Of a stretch of 64,000 bases of DNA, positions 34,186 to 43,417 are shown one piece after another. The number at the start of each line of letters is the position of its first letter. Position 1 is the first letter of the stretch. The position numbers and the translations under genes were made by a program. Source of the stretch: Mycobacterium branderi (GTDB taxonomy: Bacteria; Actinomycetota; Actinomycetes; Mycobacteriales; Mycobacteriaceae); NCBI RefSeq assembly GCF_010728725.1, contig NZ_AP022607.1, positions 620,001 to 684,000 of the forward strand. Reading direction: 5' to 3'. A model generated the notes under the pieces. That model made no database searches. It had not been told where the DNA came from and was given only the letters and a program-made list of their open reading frames with translations.

Positions 34186-35367
34186 ATGCCCGTGACCGAC
34201 GTGGATGTTGATCTCAGCAACGAGCAGTTCGGTCGCGAGATCCCGTTCGAGGCGTTCGCGAAGCTTCGGGAAAGTGCCCCGGTGTTCTGGTACGAGCCAG
34301 ACGAGTATTGGGTGGTGTCCTCCTACGAGCTCGTCAGAGAAGCGAACCGAAACGCAGCCGTATTCTCCAGCTGGGCCGGCCCGCTCGGCGCCGGTGCCGA
34401 ACGCAAGCCGAGCGACGAACCGGCGGGCGCCAGCACGATACTGACGATGGATCCGCCCAAACACACGCTTTATCGCAGGCTGGTCAACGGATCATTCACG
34501 CCACGGGCAATCGCCAAGCGGGAGTCGATGATACGGAGTGTGAGCCGTGAGATTCTTGCTGCGTTCGCCGCAAAGGGAGGCGGTGACTGGGTCGAAGATG
34601 TCGCGGGGATTTTCCCGTTCCGGGTGATGGGCGAGCTGATGGGAATCTCCCGGGACGACGAGGCGCCCATCCTGCGTCGGTTGAACCAGCGGCTGATCGG
34701 CGACGGGGGTCCGGTGGATCACCAGGCCATCGCTGCTGAGGACGACGCATACGCTGATCGGCTGATTGAGCAGCATCGCAGCCATCCGCGTGGTGATCTT
34801 GTCGACCAGTTGCTCGAGGCCCGCGTCGATGGACAGCCCCTGACCCAGGAGGAGTTGCGGGCGTGGGTCAACTTATATATCGGGGCGGGCGGAGAGACGA
34901 CCAAGCACCTCATCGCCAATGGGCTTGTATGCCTTTTGGAGTGGCCGGAGGCCCGCCGAGCGGTCATCGAGGGCGGCGACCTGGTCAGGGTCGTCGAGGA
35001 ACTGCTGCGGTTTGTGACGCCCGTGCTCCATCATTCCCGATGGCCGTTGCAGACCGTGGAGATCGGCGGCAAAGTCATCCAGGCCGGCCAACGGACCACA
35101 CTGTGGATGATCTCCGCGAACCGTGATGAGACGGCATTCAGTCGGCCCAACGAGTTCGATATCACTCGAAACCCCAACCCGCACGACACCTTTGGCCCCA
35201 CAGGCCCGCATTTCTGTTTGGGTGCGGGTCTGGCTCGCCTCGAAATCCGGGTGTTTCTCGAGGAACTCAGCCCATACCTCGAGGCCATGGAGCTCACACG
35301 CGCGCCGACACGAGCCTGCAGCAATGTCTTCAACGCGCTGGCCACCTGCCCGGTAGTGGTGAACTGA
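34186..35367 (+). CDS. Cytochrome P450
   Basis: P450 of 393 residues, not closely similar to the pair at 1696/10583. The I-helix motif is GAGGETT, the K-helix EELLRFVT, and the heme loop FGPTGPHFCLGAGLARLE with Cys near residue 344. The HFCLGAGLAR type of loop is common in actinobacterial P450s acting on steroids, terpenes or fatty acids (CYP125/142-like loops), but I do not assign a family. ATG 34186 has GGGAGAAG upstream. It lies 115 nt downstream of a copy of the regulon operator and 51 nt upstream of an SDR that could oxidise the alcohol it makes. Confidence 0.93.
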   Translation: MPVTDVDVDLSNEQFGREIPFEAFAKLRESAPVFWYEPDEYWVVSSYELVREANRNAAVFSSWAGPLGAGAERKPSDEPAGASTILTMDPPKHTLYRRLVNGSFTPRAIAKRESMIRSVSREILAAFAAKGGGDWVEDVAGIFPFRVMGELMGISRDDEAPILRRLNQRLIGDGGPVDHQAIAAEDDAYADRLIEQHRSHPRGDLVDQLLEARVDGQPLTQEELRAWVNLYIGAGGETTKHLIANGLVCLLEWPEARRAVIEGGDLVRVVEELLRFVTPVLHHSRWPLQTVEIGGKVIQAGQRTTLWMISANRDETAFSRPNEFDITRNPNPHDTFGPTGPHFCLGAGLARLEIRVFLEELSPYLEAMELTRAPTRACSNVFNALATCPVVVN

Positions 35368-35418
35368 CAATCCGTCCAACACCGGACCGATTATCGAGCA
35401 AGCAAAGGAGCCTGCGGG

Positions 35419-36174
35419 ATGCTCTCTCTCACCGGTAAGGTCGCCATCGTCACCGGAGCCGCCCAGGGAATGGGGGCCGAGCATGCCCGGACATTCGTCG
35501 AACTCGGTGCGCGAGTCGCGATCACCGATGTGCGGCGCGAGGAAGGTACCGCCCTGGCGAAAGAGCTTGGCACTGAGGCCGAGTTCTTCGAACTCGACGT
35601 CACCGATCCGGATCAGTGGGCTGAGGTGGTCGCTGGTGTCGCCGACAAATGGGGCCCGGCAACGGTTCTGGTGAACAACGCGGGAGTTCCGGGCCCGGTG
35701 GTGCACACCGCGGACCTAGCGATCGATGACTATCTCAGGACGATTGCCGTCGATCAGCACGGGACGTTTTTCGGGATGAGAGCGGTGATACCCGGCATGG
35801 CCGGGGCCGGTGGCGGCTCTATCGTGAATATCGCCTCGGTGGCCGGCTTCGCCCACGTCCGGCACGTCCCGAACGCCGCGTATACGGCGGCCAAATTCGC
35901 TGTCCGGGGCCTGACCCGGGCGGCAGCGATGGAATACGGCGATCACGGCGTCCGAGTGAATTGCGTTCTGCCGGGGCCGGTTTTGACTCCCATGCTGGCT
36001 CAGGGCTCGGCGACGGAGGCCGCGATGAAAGCGGTCGGGAACTCTGTTGTGATGAAACGCTGCGCGCAACCGCGCGAAGTGTCGAATCTGGTTGCCTTTC
36101 TGGCCTCCGATGCGGCGTCGTTCATCACCGGCGCGGACCACTTCGTAGACGGCGGTCAAGCCGCCGGTTGGTAA
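35419..36174 (+). CDS. Short-chain dehydrogenase/reductase, 3-alpha/20-beta-hydroxysteroid dehydrogenase-like
   Basis: SDR of 251 residues. TGAAQGMGAEHAR is the cofactor motif; the QGMG form with an acidic residue in ITDVRREEG suggests NAD preference. NNAG, then the catalytic Ser in NIASVAGF and the YTAAK motif follow. The sequence resembles 3-alpha(or 20-beta)-hydroxysteroid dehydrogenases of actinomycetes (GKVAIVTGAAQGMG). It would oxidise a ring alcohol to a ketone, plausibly the P450 product. ATG 35419 follows AAAGGAG and lies 51 nt after the P450 stop. Confidence 0.92.
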   Translation: MLSLTGKVAIVTGAAQGMGAEHARTFVELGARVAITDVRREEGTALAKELGTEAEFFELDVTDPDQWAEVVAGVADKWGPATVLVNNAGVPGPVVHTADLAIDDYLRTIAVDQHGTFFGMRAVIPGMAGAGGGSIVNIASVAGFAHVRHVPNAAYTAAKFAVRGLTRAAAMEYGDHGVRVNCVLPGPVLTPMLAQGSATEAAMKAVGNSVVMKRCAQPREVSNLVAFLASDAASFITGADHFVDGGQAAGW

Positions 36175-36595
36175 GACCGCATTGCTCCAAAGGTAGCGCC
36201 GCAACCGCTATCTCCGGCTCGTGACGCGCATGGCTAAGCGCGAGCGGCCAATCCGCACAGTCGCAACGGTGTGAGCTGTCGGGATGTCGCCGCGGTATGT
36301 CCAGGCTGCTGTGGCAGCTCTTGAACAAGCCAAGCCAGGCTGTTAGCCTCAACCATGACAGGAGCGGAACATATGTTCCGTTAAATGGAACAGCGAACCT
36401 GGTAGCGCTTTGTCTATGCGGCACATTTTTGCGATTGCGATATCGAATGTCGGCGTGCATGCAGGAACGCGCCCGGGGCCGACTCGTGCCACTACTCGCC
36501 GAGTTTGCCGGCGACGGCGCACCAACCGCCCGCGCCGCCGACAGCCGTTCCCATGACGCCATGCCAGTCGATAGTTACCTAACTAAGGAGATCCG
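36175..36595. other. Intergenic region holding regulon site 5
   Basis: This 421-bp gap contains the promoter and operator at 36321-36392. The remaining 200 bp before the amidohydrolase gene include only a weak open frame without a ribosome site. I see no gene. Confidence 0.5.
36321..36392 (+). promoter_or_regulatory. 28-bp operator (site 5) with promoter of the amidohydrolase operon
   Basis: TTGAAC (36321-36326), 17 nt, TAGCCT (36344-36349), 15 nt, then the operator 36365-36392 (CGGAACA, 2 nt, TGTTCCG, 5 nt, TGGAACA). Its first two half-sites form the longest perfect palindrome of the set, CGGAACATATGTTCCG. Confidence 0.7.
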
Positions 36596-37792
36596 GTGAA
36601 CCTCGACTATCCGATGCTCGACGCGGACAATCACTATTACGAACAGGACGACTGCTTTTCCCGGCACATCGAGCCGAAGTTCAAGGATCAAGCGATTCGG
36701 CTGGTGGAGTTGCCGGACACCGGAATTCGCCGTTGGGCGCTGAACGAGCGGTTCGTCAGCTTCATCGATCGCAATCCAGCGGATGGGGTGCTGCCGCCCG
36801 GCGCCATCGCCGGACTGTTCGCCGGCAAGGCCGACTACTCCGGAGGCGGGCAACAGCCGCGGCCGGCATTCGACGAGCCGGCCTACATGCGACGCTCCGA
36901 GCGCCTGGCTCTCATGGACCGGCAGAACATCGAAGCAGCGCTCATGATTCCGACGATGGCGGTGCTCATCGAAGCCGACTTCGATGACCGTCCCGATGTC
37001 GTTTGCGCGAACTATCGGTCCTTCAACCGGTGGCTGGAAGACGAGTGGGGCTACGGCGCGGACGGCCGGATCTACGGCGTGCCGCTGTGCACACTGCTCG
37101 ACATCGACTGGGCCATCGAAGAACTCGAGCGGGTGGCGGCACTCGGCGCGAAGTTGTTCTACCTCAAGACCGGTCCCGTCGGTGGCCGGTCGCCCGCCGA
37201 CACCAGATTCGACCGATTCTGGACGAGAGTGCAGGAGACCGGACTGCACCCCGTCTTCCACATCGGAGACAACGTCTTCGCGCGTATCTACGCGACGCAC
37301 TGGGGAGAAGAGCCGGGCCGGGGACACGGCCAGTACTCGGCCCTACAGCACCTGCTGTGCAACGGAGAGCGGCCGATCAGCGACACGCTGGCCGCGCTGG
37401 TCCTGCACAACCTGTTCGGGCGCTTCCCCGATATCAAAGTGCTCAGCGTTGAGCACGGCTCTTCGTGGGTGCCACAACTACTCAAGCTGATGGACAAGTC
37501 GGCGATGATGGCCCGCAACGGGGAGTGGCCGTTCGGCAGGCTCGACGCGAAGCCGAGTGAAATCTTCAGACAGCACGTCTATCTCACTCCCTACCCCGAG
37601 GACGACGTCAAGCACATCGTTGACGTCATGGGTGCCGACCACGTCCTGTTCGGGTCGGACTACCCTCACCCCGAAGGTGTGGCCGAGCCCGACGATTTTC
37701 TCGACTTCCTTGCCGGCATGCCCGACTCGGACATCCGGCTGATCATGCGCGACAATCTGGCACACCTTCTCGGCGTATCCGGCTCGCGATGA
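36596..37792 (+). CDS. Amidohydrolase-family protein (ACMSD-like, PF04909)
   Basis: Protein of 398 residues of the amidohydrolase-2 family, whose members are metal-dependent decarboxylases or hydrolases. [10 protein letters not shown] at residues 6-15 is the metal-binding start (D-x-D-x-H form), FHIGDN and VEHGSSWV supply histidines, and [10 protein letters not shown] gives the conserved Asp. GTG 36596 has AAGGAG 5 nt upstream. It is the first gene of a five-gene operon and overlaps the SDR by 4 nt. Two more relatives lie at 43418 and 45859. The reaction might be ring hydrolysis or decarboxylation; family evidence is firm, substrate unknown. Confidence 0.88.
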   Translation: MNLDYPMLDADNHYYEQDDCFSRHIEPKFKDQAIRLVELPDTGIRRWALNERFVSFIDRNPADGVLPPGAIAGLFAGKADYSGGGQQPRPAFDEPAYMRRSERLALMDRQNIEAALMIPTMAVLIEADFDDRPDVVCANYRSFNRWLEDEWGYGADGRIYGVPLCTLLDIDWAIEELERVAALGAKLFYLKTGPVGGRSPADTRFDRFWTRVQETGLHPVFHIGDNVFARIYATHWGEEPGRGHGQYSALQHLLCNGERPISDTLAALVLHNLFGRFPDIKVLSVEHGSSWVPQLLKLMDKSAMMARNGEWPFGRLDAKPSEIFRQHVYLTPYPEDDVKHIVDVMGADHVLFGSDYPHPEGVAEPDDFLDFLAGMPDSDIRLIMRDNLAHLLGVSGSR

Positions 37793-38532
37793 CCGCGAGC
37801 GAGCGAAAAGCCGGATGCGCTGTCGTCACCGGCGCCGCCCGCGGTATCGGGCTGGCGACGGCCCGCCGACTCGCGCAGGAGGGCGCATCAGTTGTCCTCG
37901 TCGACATGGACCCGCAGGAGACCGCGCGAGCCGCGGCGCAGCTGGACCGAGAAGGCCTGGCAGTGCAGACAGCAGTCGTTGATCTCAGTGACCTCGACGC
38001 CGCGACGGATGCCGCCCGCGACCTGCTTCTGCACAGGGCAGATCTCAAGTACTGGGTGAACAACGCCAGCATGACACCCACCGGCCACGACGCGTCCTTC
38101 GCGGCAGGCGTGCACGGCTCGCTCATCCTCACCGGTGCGCTGTGCCGCGTCATCGCTCCGTCGATCTGCGAACGCGGTGGCGCCATCGTGAACGTCGCCT
38201 CGCTGGCCGCGTTCACCGCCTCGGGCTCGGACTGGTACTCGGCCGCCAAAGCCGGTGTGCTCGGCCTGACGCGGGAACTCGCCGTGCAGTACGCGCCGTC
38301 ACTACGGGTGAACGCGGTCGCGCCGGGGATCATCAAAACGGATCGAACAACGCGGTACCGCGACGACCCCGTCCTGAGCGCGCGGATCGAGACCGAGTTG
38401 CCTATGCGTCGGCTCGGCGAACCCGCAGAGGTTGCCTCCGTCGTGAGTTTCCTGCTCAGCGACGACGCCAGCTATGTAACCGGCGCGACGATCGTGGTCG
38501 ACGGCGGGCTCGCCGTACGCGGCATGAAGTGA
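37789..38532 (+). CDS. Short-chain dehydrogenase/reductase
   Basis: SDR of 247 residues. [15 protein letters not shown] binds the cofactor, and VDMDP suggests NAD specificity. The usual NNAG reads NNAS ([10 protein letters not shown]). The active-site YSAAK motif and [13 protein letters not shown]-terminus are normal. It overlaps the amidohydrolase stop (ATGA) and the nitroreductase gene follows within 40 nt, so it is operonic. It probably oxidises or reduces a hydroxyl/keto group; substrate unknown. Confidence 0.9.
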   Translation: MTASERKAGCAVVTGAARGIGLATARRLAQEGASVVLVDMDPQETARAAAQLDREGLAVQTAVVDLSDLDAATDAARDLLLHRADLKYWVNNASMTPTGHDASFAAGVHGSLILTGALCRVIAPSICERGGAIVNVASLAAFTASGSDWYSAAKAGVLGLTRELAVQYAPSLRVNAVAPGIIKTDRTTRYRDDPVLSARIETELPMRRLGEPAEVASVVSFLLSDDASYVTGATIVVDGGLAVRGMK

Positions 38533-38567
38533 CCGTCAAAGGGAGCATCGCCATCAAAGGGACACCT

Positions 38568-39194
38568 ATGGTTCTGAAACTCAGCACTGACGAACTGCTC
38601 ACCACCACCAGGTCGGTGCGGCGGCGGCTGGATTTCGAGAGGCCTGTCGAGCGGGAGGTGGTGCAGGAATGTCTGCGTCTTGCGGTGCAGGCTCCGTCTG
38701 GCATGAATCACCAGCGATGGCATTGGGTGTTGGTGACCGCGCCGGCCAAGAAGGCCGCTCTGGCCGATATCTACCGCCAGTCGTTCACCGCGGTGTACAG
38801 GCCCGACGTGGTCGGCGCAATGAGTAAAGACCAACGGCGAATATATGAATCCGCACGCTACCTGGCCGACAATCTGGCGCGGGTGCCGATGATGTTGATC
38901 CCGTGCCAATGGCGCCGGGTGGACGGCGCGACGGTGCGCGAGCAGGCTGGGTTTTGGGGATCTCTGCTGCCCGCCGTCTGGAGCTTCATGCTCGCGCTGC
39001 GCAGCCGCGGGCTGGGTTCGTGCTGGACGGCAGTGCACCTGGACCAGGAGCGGGCCGCCTCGTCCTTACTCGGCATCCCCTACGAAAAATGTACGCAGGC
39101 CGGCCTTTTCCCGATCGCATACACGATCGGCACCGACTTCAAACCCGCGGCGCGCGGACCGCTCGAGGATGTCGTTCATTGGGATGCCTGGTGA
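38568..39194 (+). CDS. Nitroreductase-family flavoprotein
   Basis: FMN-dependent oxidoreductase of 208 residues. TTRSVRRRLDFERPV and VQAPSGMNHQRWHWV form the N-terminal FMN site (the family reads R-S-x-R and A-P-S-x-x-N). GLGSCWTAVHLDQERAASSLLG is the C-terminal flavin segment. The group reduces nitro, quinone or enone compounds; several actinobacterial members act on alpha,beta-unsaturated carbonyl compounds. ATG 38568 has AAAGGGA 5 nt upstream; GTG 38529, overlapping the SDR stop, is an alternative adding 13 residues. The stop overlaps the next gene's GTG. Confidence 0.87.
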   Translation: MVLKLSTDELLTTTRSVRRRLDFERPVEREVVQECLRLAVQAPSGMNHQRWHWVLVTAPAKKAALADIYRQSFTAVYRPDVVGAMSKDQRRIYESARYLADNLARVPMMLIPCQWRRVDGATVREQAGFWGSLLPAVWSFMLALRSRGLGSCWTAVHLDQERAASSLLGIPYEKCTQAGLFPIAYTIGTDFKPAARGPLEDVVHWDAW

Positions 39195-39940
39195 ATGAGC
39201 AGCACGCACTCGACCGACCGCAGCCACGGTCAGCAGGCGCAGGCGCAACGCACTGTACGACGCTGGCGCTGGTGTTGGCGAGGCGATCGGATCGCAGATC
39301 TGAGGACCTCGAAGCGGTGCTGCGATCACAGCGCGCCGAGCTGCGGCGAGCCGGCCTAAAGCCACGCGCCGCAGTCGCTGTCGAGCCGGACCCATTCACC
39401 GGCACTGCGCATGGTGCTGAAGTGCCGGCGCGAATCGACGGCCTGCTTTCAGTCGAGTTGAGCGCGTCACGGACGCGCGCAGAGTTGGCGGCAGTGTTCC
39501 GCAAGAGTGCCGAACAACTGGCGCAGGTCGCGGACCTGGACCGGTCCGGATTGATATATGGAGTACAGCGGGTCATTTTCGGCGGCGACGGGCCGTTGCA
39601 GGTCAGTTTCGCACTGCGCAGACGAGCGACGATGGATCATGGGCAGTTCAGCGATTATTGGCTCAATGTGCACGGCCGGATGGCCCGGGAGGCGCCCCGC
39701 AGGAAGGCCGGTGGGTACAGACAGCTGCACGCCGATCTGATCGGCAGCCGCGACATCGCGGCGGCCGCCGGCTTCGGGGTAGCCGACTACGACGGAATCG
39801 TGTCGTCCGACCACAGCGGCGTCGAACGGATGAAGAAAGCCTTTGGTCATCCCGCAGTGAGCGAGATCGCGTTGGCCGACGAGCGGCGCTTCATCGACCA
39901 CGCGCGGTCGGCCATCGGCCTGCTGCGAAAGCTGTTGTGA
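39191..39940 (+). CDS. EthD-domain (dimeric alpha/beta barrel) protein
   Basis: Protein of 249 residues. The C-terminal half contains MDHGQFSDYWLNVHGRMARE, the characteristic EthD signature (F-x-x-Y-W-x-x-x-H). Two related barrel repeats seem present, with SASRTRAELAAVFRKSAEQLA in the first. EthD was first seen in an ether-degrading P450 operon, and the fold includes small monooxygenases and ring-processing enzymes; the biochemical role is unclear. The GTG start at 39191 overlaps the nitroreductase stop (GTGA). The first 40 residues are weakly conserved. It is followed after 15 nt by an SDR. Confidence 0.75.
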   Translation: MNEQHALDRPQPRSAGAGATHCTTLALVLARRSDRRSEDLEAVLRSQRAELRRAGLKPRAAVAVEPDPFTGTAHGAEVPARIDGLLSVELSASRTRAELAAVFRKSAEQLAQVADLDRSGLIYGVQRVIFGGDGPLQVSFALRRRATMDHGQFSDYWLNVHGRMAREAPRRKAGGYRQLHADLIGSRDIAAAAGFGVADYDGIVSSDHSGVERMKKAFGHPAVSEIALADERRFIDHARSAIGLLRKLL

Positions 39941-39955
39941 GAAAGGCGAGACGAA

Positions 39956-40708
39956 GTGGGTCAGCTCCAGGATAAGGTCGCGATCGTCACGGGATCATCG
40001 AGCGGCATCGGAGAAGCCATCGCGCGCCGGTTCGCTGCGGAGGGTGCCGCCGTGGTAGTGAACTCGGTCAGCTCGTCCCGCGAAGGGAAACGCCTCGCGG
40101 CCGACCTGCCGAATGCCGTTTACGTTCAGGCCGATGTCGCTGGCGAGTCCGATGCCTGCAGGCTCGTCGCGGCCGCAGTTGAACGGTGGGGCCGCCTCGA
40201 CATCGTGGTCAACAATGCGGCGATCGGCCCGCAGCTGCCCCATGCTGACCTGGCGGGCCTTTCCGACGAGTTATGGCAGCAGGTTCTCCAGGTCAACCTG
40301 ATGGGACCGTGGTACCTCCTGCGCGCCGCAGAGCCGCACCTTCGGCGCCACGGCGACGGCGCCGTAGTCAACGTCACAAGCGTGGCGGGTCTGCGGCCCA
40401 CCGAGAACACGACGACAATCCCGTATCACATCTCGAAGTCCGCACTCAACCACCTTACGGTCTTGCTGGCCAATGTATTTGGTCCCGAGGTGCGGGTGAA
40501 CGCCGTGGCCCCCGGCGGCATCGAGACGCCGATGTGGCCACAGCCGGCGGACAAGCTACGGGCATCGGTGTCGGCGCGCACCATTCTCGGCCGGCCCGGT
40601 CAGCCGTCTGAGATCGCCGAGGCGTGCTTGTTGCTTGCCCGGCCCGGCTACATCACCGGACAGATCCTGGCTGTCGACGGTGGCATGTCGGTCAAAGTGC
40701 ACCGCTGA
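39956..40708 (+). CDS. Short-chain dehydrogenase/reductase
   Basis: SDR of 250 residues. TGSSSGIGEAIARRFAAEG is the cofactor motif, NNAAIG stands for NNAG, and the catalytic region is NVTSVAGL with YHISK. GYITGQILAVDGGMS closes the fold. It resembles glucose-1-dehydrogenase/FabG-like SDRs. GTG 39956 has GAAAGGCGAG upstream. It ends the plus-strand operon, 129 bp from the convergent DUF35 gene. That gap holds a short GCCC/GGGC hairpin without a T-run, at best a weak terminator. Confidence 0.9.
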   Translation: MGQLQDKVAIVTGSSSGIGEAIARRFAAEGAAVVVNSVSSSREGKRLAADLPNAVYVQADVAGESDACRLVAAAVERWGRLDIVVNNAAIGPQLPHADLAGLSDELWQQVLQVNLMGPWYLLRAAEPHLRRHGDGAVVNVTSVAGLRPTENTTTIPYHISKSALNHLTVLLANVFGPEVRVNAVAPGGIETPMWPQPADKLRASVSARTILGRPGQPSEIAEACLLLARPGYITGQILAVDGGMSVKVHR

Positions 40709-40837
40709 ACAGCGAGGGGCGCCTGACATTGGATCACCGCCGGCTTCCCATTGGGTGCGCGATGGAGATCGCCCAGCGAATAGCCCTGCCAACCAAGGGA
40801 ACTCGCCCGCGCAGGGCGGCGGTAGCATTCCTGTACC

Positions 40838-41257
40838 TCAGGCCGGTGGCACCGGTTCGAAACGCAGCAGCGCTGAGCCTTCGCCGGTCTTGGCGAACAC
40901 GCTCTTCACCGGCATCCCGATCCGGACATCAGCGGGATCGACACCGACGATGTTCGTCATCACCCGCGGCCCCTCTTGCAGCTCCACGTAAGCCAGTACG
41001 TAGGGCTCACCGCGGTAGACACCATCACCCTTGTGGTTCACCGTGAAGCTGTACACCGTTCCACGTCCGGAGCCTTCGAACCACTCGGTGTTGAAGCTGC
41101 CACATTCAGGGCACAGATCGCGGGGATACCAGATCGTGGCGTCGCAGCTGCTGCACCGCTTCAGCAACAACTGTCCCGCATCCGCAGCGCGCCAGAAGGG
41201 TTCGGTTTCCGGATTGACAAGCGGGGCAGGCGCGGGCAAGTTCGACCGATCCGCCAT
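40838..41257 (-). CDS. DUF35 OB-fold / zinc-ribbon protein
   Basis: Protein of 139 residues. The zinc ribbon is CSSCDATIWYPRDLCPECGS (C-x2-C and C-x2-C) and the OB-fold includes GRGTVYSFTVNHKG and PYVLAYVELQEGPRVMTNI. DUF35 proteins such as ChsH2 bind Ltp2-like aldolases and their acyl-CoA substrate. ATG 41257 has GAGGAG upstream, and the thiolase-like gene ends 2 nt before it, so the pair is co-translated. It is the last gene of its operon. It is paralogous to the DUF35 gene at 30208. Confidence 0.9.
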   Translation of the reverse strand: MADRSNLPAPAPLVNPETEPFWRAADAGQLLLKRCSSCDATIWYPRDLCPECGSFNTEWFEGSGRGTVYSFTVNHKGDGVYRGEPYVLAYVELQEGPRVMTNIVGVDPADVRIGMPVKSVFAKTGEGSALLRFEPVPPA

Positions 41258-41259
41258 GA

Positions 41260-42420
41260 TTACTCCTCTGCACCCAAAATGGCTGTGACGCTACCCATTC
41301 GGCTGCCGAGGGTGCCGCCGGTCCCGTGCACAAGCGCGATTTCACAGTTGGGCACCTGCACGGCCGGATGAGCTTCGCCTCGTAGCTGGCGCACCGCTTC
41401 GATGATCTTCGTTACCCCTCCCCGGTTGGCAGGATGGTTATTGCACAAGCCGCCACCGTCGGTATTGAAGGGCAGCCGCCCGCCCGGGGAGAGCAGCCCG
41501 CCGTCGGAGACGAAAACGCCGCCTTTGCCCTTCTCGCAGAATCCCAGGTCTTCAAGAGTCATCAGCACCGTGATGGTGAACGAGTCGTAGATGGACGCAT
41601 AGTCGATGTCGGCCGGGGTGACACCGGCCTGTTCGAAGGCTTGTGGCCCTGAGCGCACCGCACCGGTATACGACAAATCGATCCGTCCGTCTGAACTGTG
41701 TTTCAACGCCTCGCCGTGACCCAACAGCACCGCACCGCGCCGGCTCAGGTCCTTGGCGACTTCCGGAGCCGCCACCACCAGCGCGCCACCGCCATCGGTG
41801 ACGATGCAGCAGTCCAGCCGGTGCAGCGGCTCGCTGACCCACGGTGAGTCGAGGACCTCCTCGACCGTCACCGGCTTCTGCATGAAGGCGTGCGGGTTAT
41901 GTTGTGCGTGAAGCGATGCAGCCACCTTGATCTCGGCGAGTTGAGCGCTGGTGGTGCCATAGTCGTACATATGCCGCTGAGCCGCCAACGCGTACAGCGC
42001 GGGTGTGGTTGTCCCGTATACGGTCTCGAAGGGGGCTTCCGGCGCCTCCCATATCGTGCGCACCGACGCGGTGGAGCGGGGCAGGCCGGCCAGCGTGATC
42101 AGCACCACGCGGCACTTGCCGGCCGCAATCGCCGCTGCTGCATGACCGAGGTGCGCCACCGGCGCAGACCCGCCCACGTCCGTCGAGTCGAAGTAGGTCA
42201 CGTTTTTCAGACCCAAATATTGGGCCATGGATACCGGCCCCAAGCCCGGCGCATCACCCGCGCAGCAGTAGCCGTCGACATCGGCGAGCTGCAATCCGGC
42301 GTCGGTGAGCGCCCCGATCGCCACCTCGCCGTGCACCTGCGCAACGGACTTGCCCGGGATGACCCGGTCGGGGTGTTCGTATGCCCCGACGACCCGGATG
42401 CAGGACTTGGTGTTTCTCAC
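41260..42420 (-). CDS. Thiolase-fold lipid-transfer protein, Ltp2-aldolase-like
   Basis: Protein of 386 residues with the thiolase fold but without the nucleophilic Cys: the equivalent segment is YFDSTDVGGSAPVAHL. The HDAF motif of true thiolases is replaced by ASIYDSFTITVLMTLE. Both changes are those of Ltp2-type aldolases, which use Tyr to cleave a beta-hydroxyacyl-CoA by retro-aldol reaction together with a DUF35 partner. The partner gene follows by 2 nt. GTG 42420 overlaps the SDR stop (GTGA). Aldolase activity is inferred from motif and context. Confidence 0.88.
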   Translation of the reverse strand: MRNTKSCIRVVGAYEHPDRVIPGKSVAQVHGEVAIGALTDAGLQLADVDGYCCAGDAPGLGPVSMAQYLGLKNVTYFDSTDVGGSAPVAHLGHAAAAIAAGKCRVVLITLAGLPRSTASVRTIWEAPEAPFETVYGTTTPALYALAAQRHMYDYGTTSAQLAEIKVAASLHAQHNPHAFMQKPVTVEEVLDSPWVSEPLHRLDCCIVTDGGGALVVAAPEVAKDLSRRGAVLLGHGEALKHSSDGRIDLSYTGAVRSGPQAFEQAGVTPADIDYASIYDSFTITVLMTLEDLGFCEKGKGGVFVSDGGLLSPGGRLPFNTDGGGLCNNHPANRGGVTKIIEAVRQLRGEAHPAVQVPNCEIALVHGTGGTLGSRMGSVTAILGAEE

Positions 42421-43385
42421 CGCGCCTGTGCTGCCGCCGACGGCTCAGCCGCACCGTCGTTGGCCCGTCCGATACCCAGAGCCGGAATCCGATTCTCTTG
42501 CGCCACTGGGCGAAACGCCGCTTCGATCATGTGGAATGCAGTCGGCAGGTCCCACGGACCGGGCGACACGATCTCCCGGATCACCTGCGGCACGTTGAAC
42601 AGCCCGATCTGGTAGCCGGCGGCGAGCAGGACCTGACCGTTACACCAGTCTGAGCGTTCGCTGGCCAGGTACGCCACCGCGGGGGCGACGTTGTCGGGGG
42701 ACATCTCGTCTGAGCCTTGCTGCATGGCACTGGGCCGGGATGCCTGACGGTCCGCCGGCACGCTGGCGCCCATCCGGGTGGTGGCCGCGGGGCTGATCGC
42801 GTTCGTCGTCACCCCGTACTTCTGCAGCGCGTGGGCGCATGAATAGGTCAACCCGACGACGCCCATCTTCGCGGCCGCATAGTTCGGCTGTCCGGCGGCG
42901 CCGTGCAGACCCGACCCGGAGGTGAAATGGATGAGCCGAAAGTGCCCGTCCGGGCGCCGCAGCCCCCGCCAGTAGCTTGAGGAGTGCCGGGTGAGGTTGA
43001 ACGCTCCCCGCAGATGGACCCGGATAACTGCGTCCCAATCCTCCGGGGCCATGTTGAAGATCATCTTGTCGCGCAGGATGCCCGCGACGTTGACGACGAC
43101 GTCCAACTTCCCGTAGGTATCGATGGCCTGCGTGACCAGCTCGCCGGCCTTGTCGAAGTCCGCGATGTCGTTCAGGTTGGCCACGGCTTCGCCGCCACTC
43201 TCGCGGATCTCCTTCACCACGCTGGCGGCCGGGCTGTCGTCACCGCCGACTCCATCGACCGATGCACCAAGGTCATTCACCACCACCCGGGCACCCTCGC
43301 CGGCCAAGAGCCGCGCAATGCTGGCACCGATTCCGCGCCCGGCGCCGGTCACCACCGCCACCCGTCCATCTAGCAGTGCAGTCAC
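42417..43385 (-). CDS. SDR, MFE-2/17-beta-HSD4-like 3-hydroxyacyl-CoA dehydrogenase
   Basis: SDR of 322 residues. TGAGRGIGASIARLLAGEGARVVVNDLG matches the N-terminal dehydrogenase domain of peroxisomal multifunctional enzyme 2 (17-beta-HSD type 4), as do GILRDKMIFNMAPEDWD and HLRGAFNLTRH. YAAAK holds the catalytic pair. The C-terminal extra 60 residues (about 260-322) are as in bacterial members. Such enzymes oxidise (3R)-hydroxyacyl-CoA to the ketone, often for sterol side chains. GTG 43385 starts it. It is 32 nt from the amidohydrolase gene and overlaps the aldolase gene. Confidence 0.9.
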   Translation of the reverse strand: MTALLDGRVAVVTGAGRGIGASIARLLAGEGARVVVNDLGASVDGVGGDDSPAASVVKEIRESGGEAVANLNDIADFDKAGELVTQAIDTYGKLDVVVNVAGILRDKMIFNMAPEDWDAVIRVHLRGAFNLTRHSSSYWRGLRRPDGHFRLIHFTSGSGLHGAAGQPNYAAAKMGVVGLTYSCAHALQKYGVTTNAISPAATTRMGASVPADRQASRPSAMQQGSDEMSPDNVAPAVAYLASERSDWCNGQVLLAAGYQIGLFNVPQVIREIVSPGPWDLPTAFHMIEAAFRPVAQENRIPALGIGRANDGAAEPSAAAQAR

Positions 43386-43417
43386 TTACTTCCTCCGTCG
43401 CAGATTGGTTGCCAGGG

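Noticed and set aside
40709..40837. Rho-independent terminator between convergent SDR and DUF35 genes
   Set aside because: Only a 4-bp GCCC/GGGC hairpin without a T-run is present, too weak to call.
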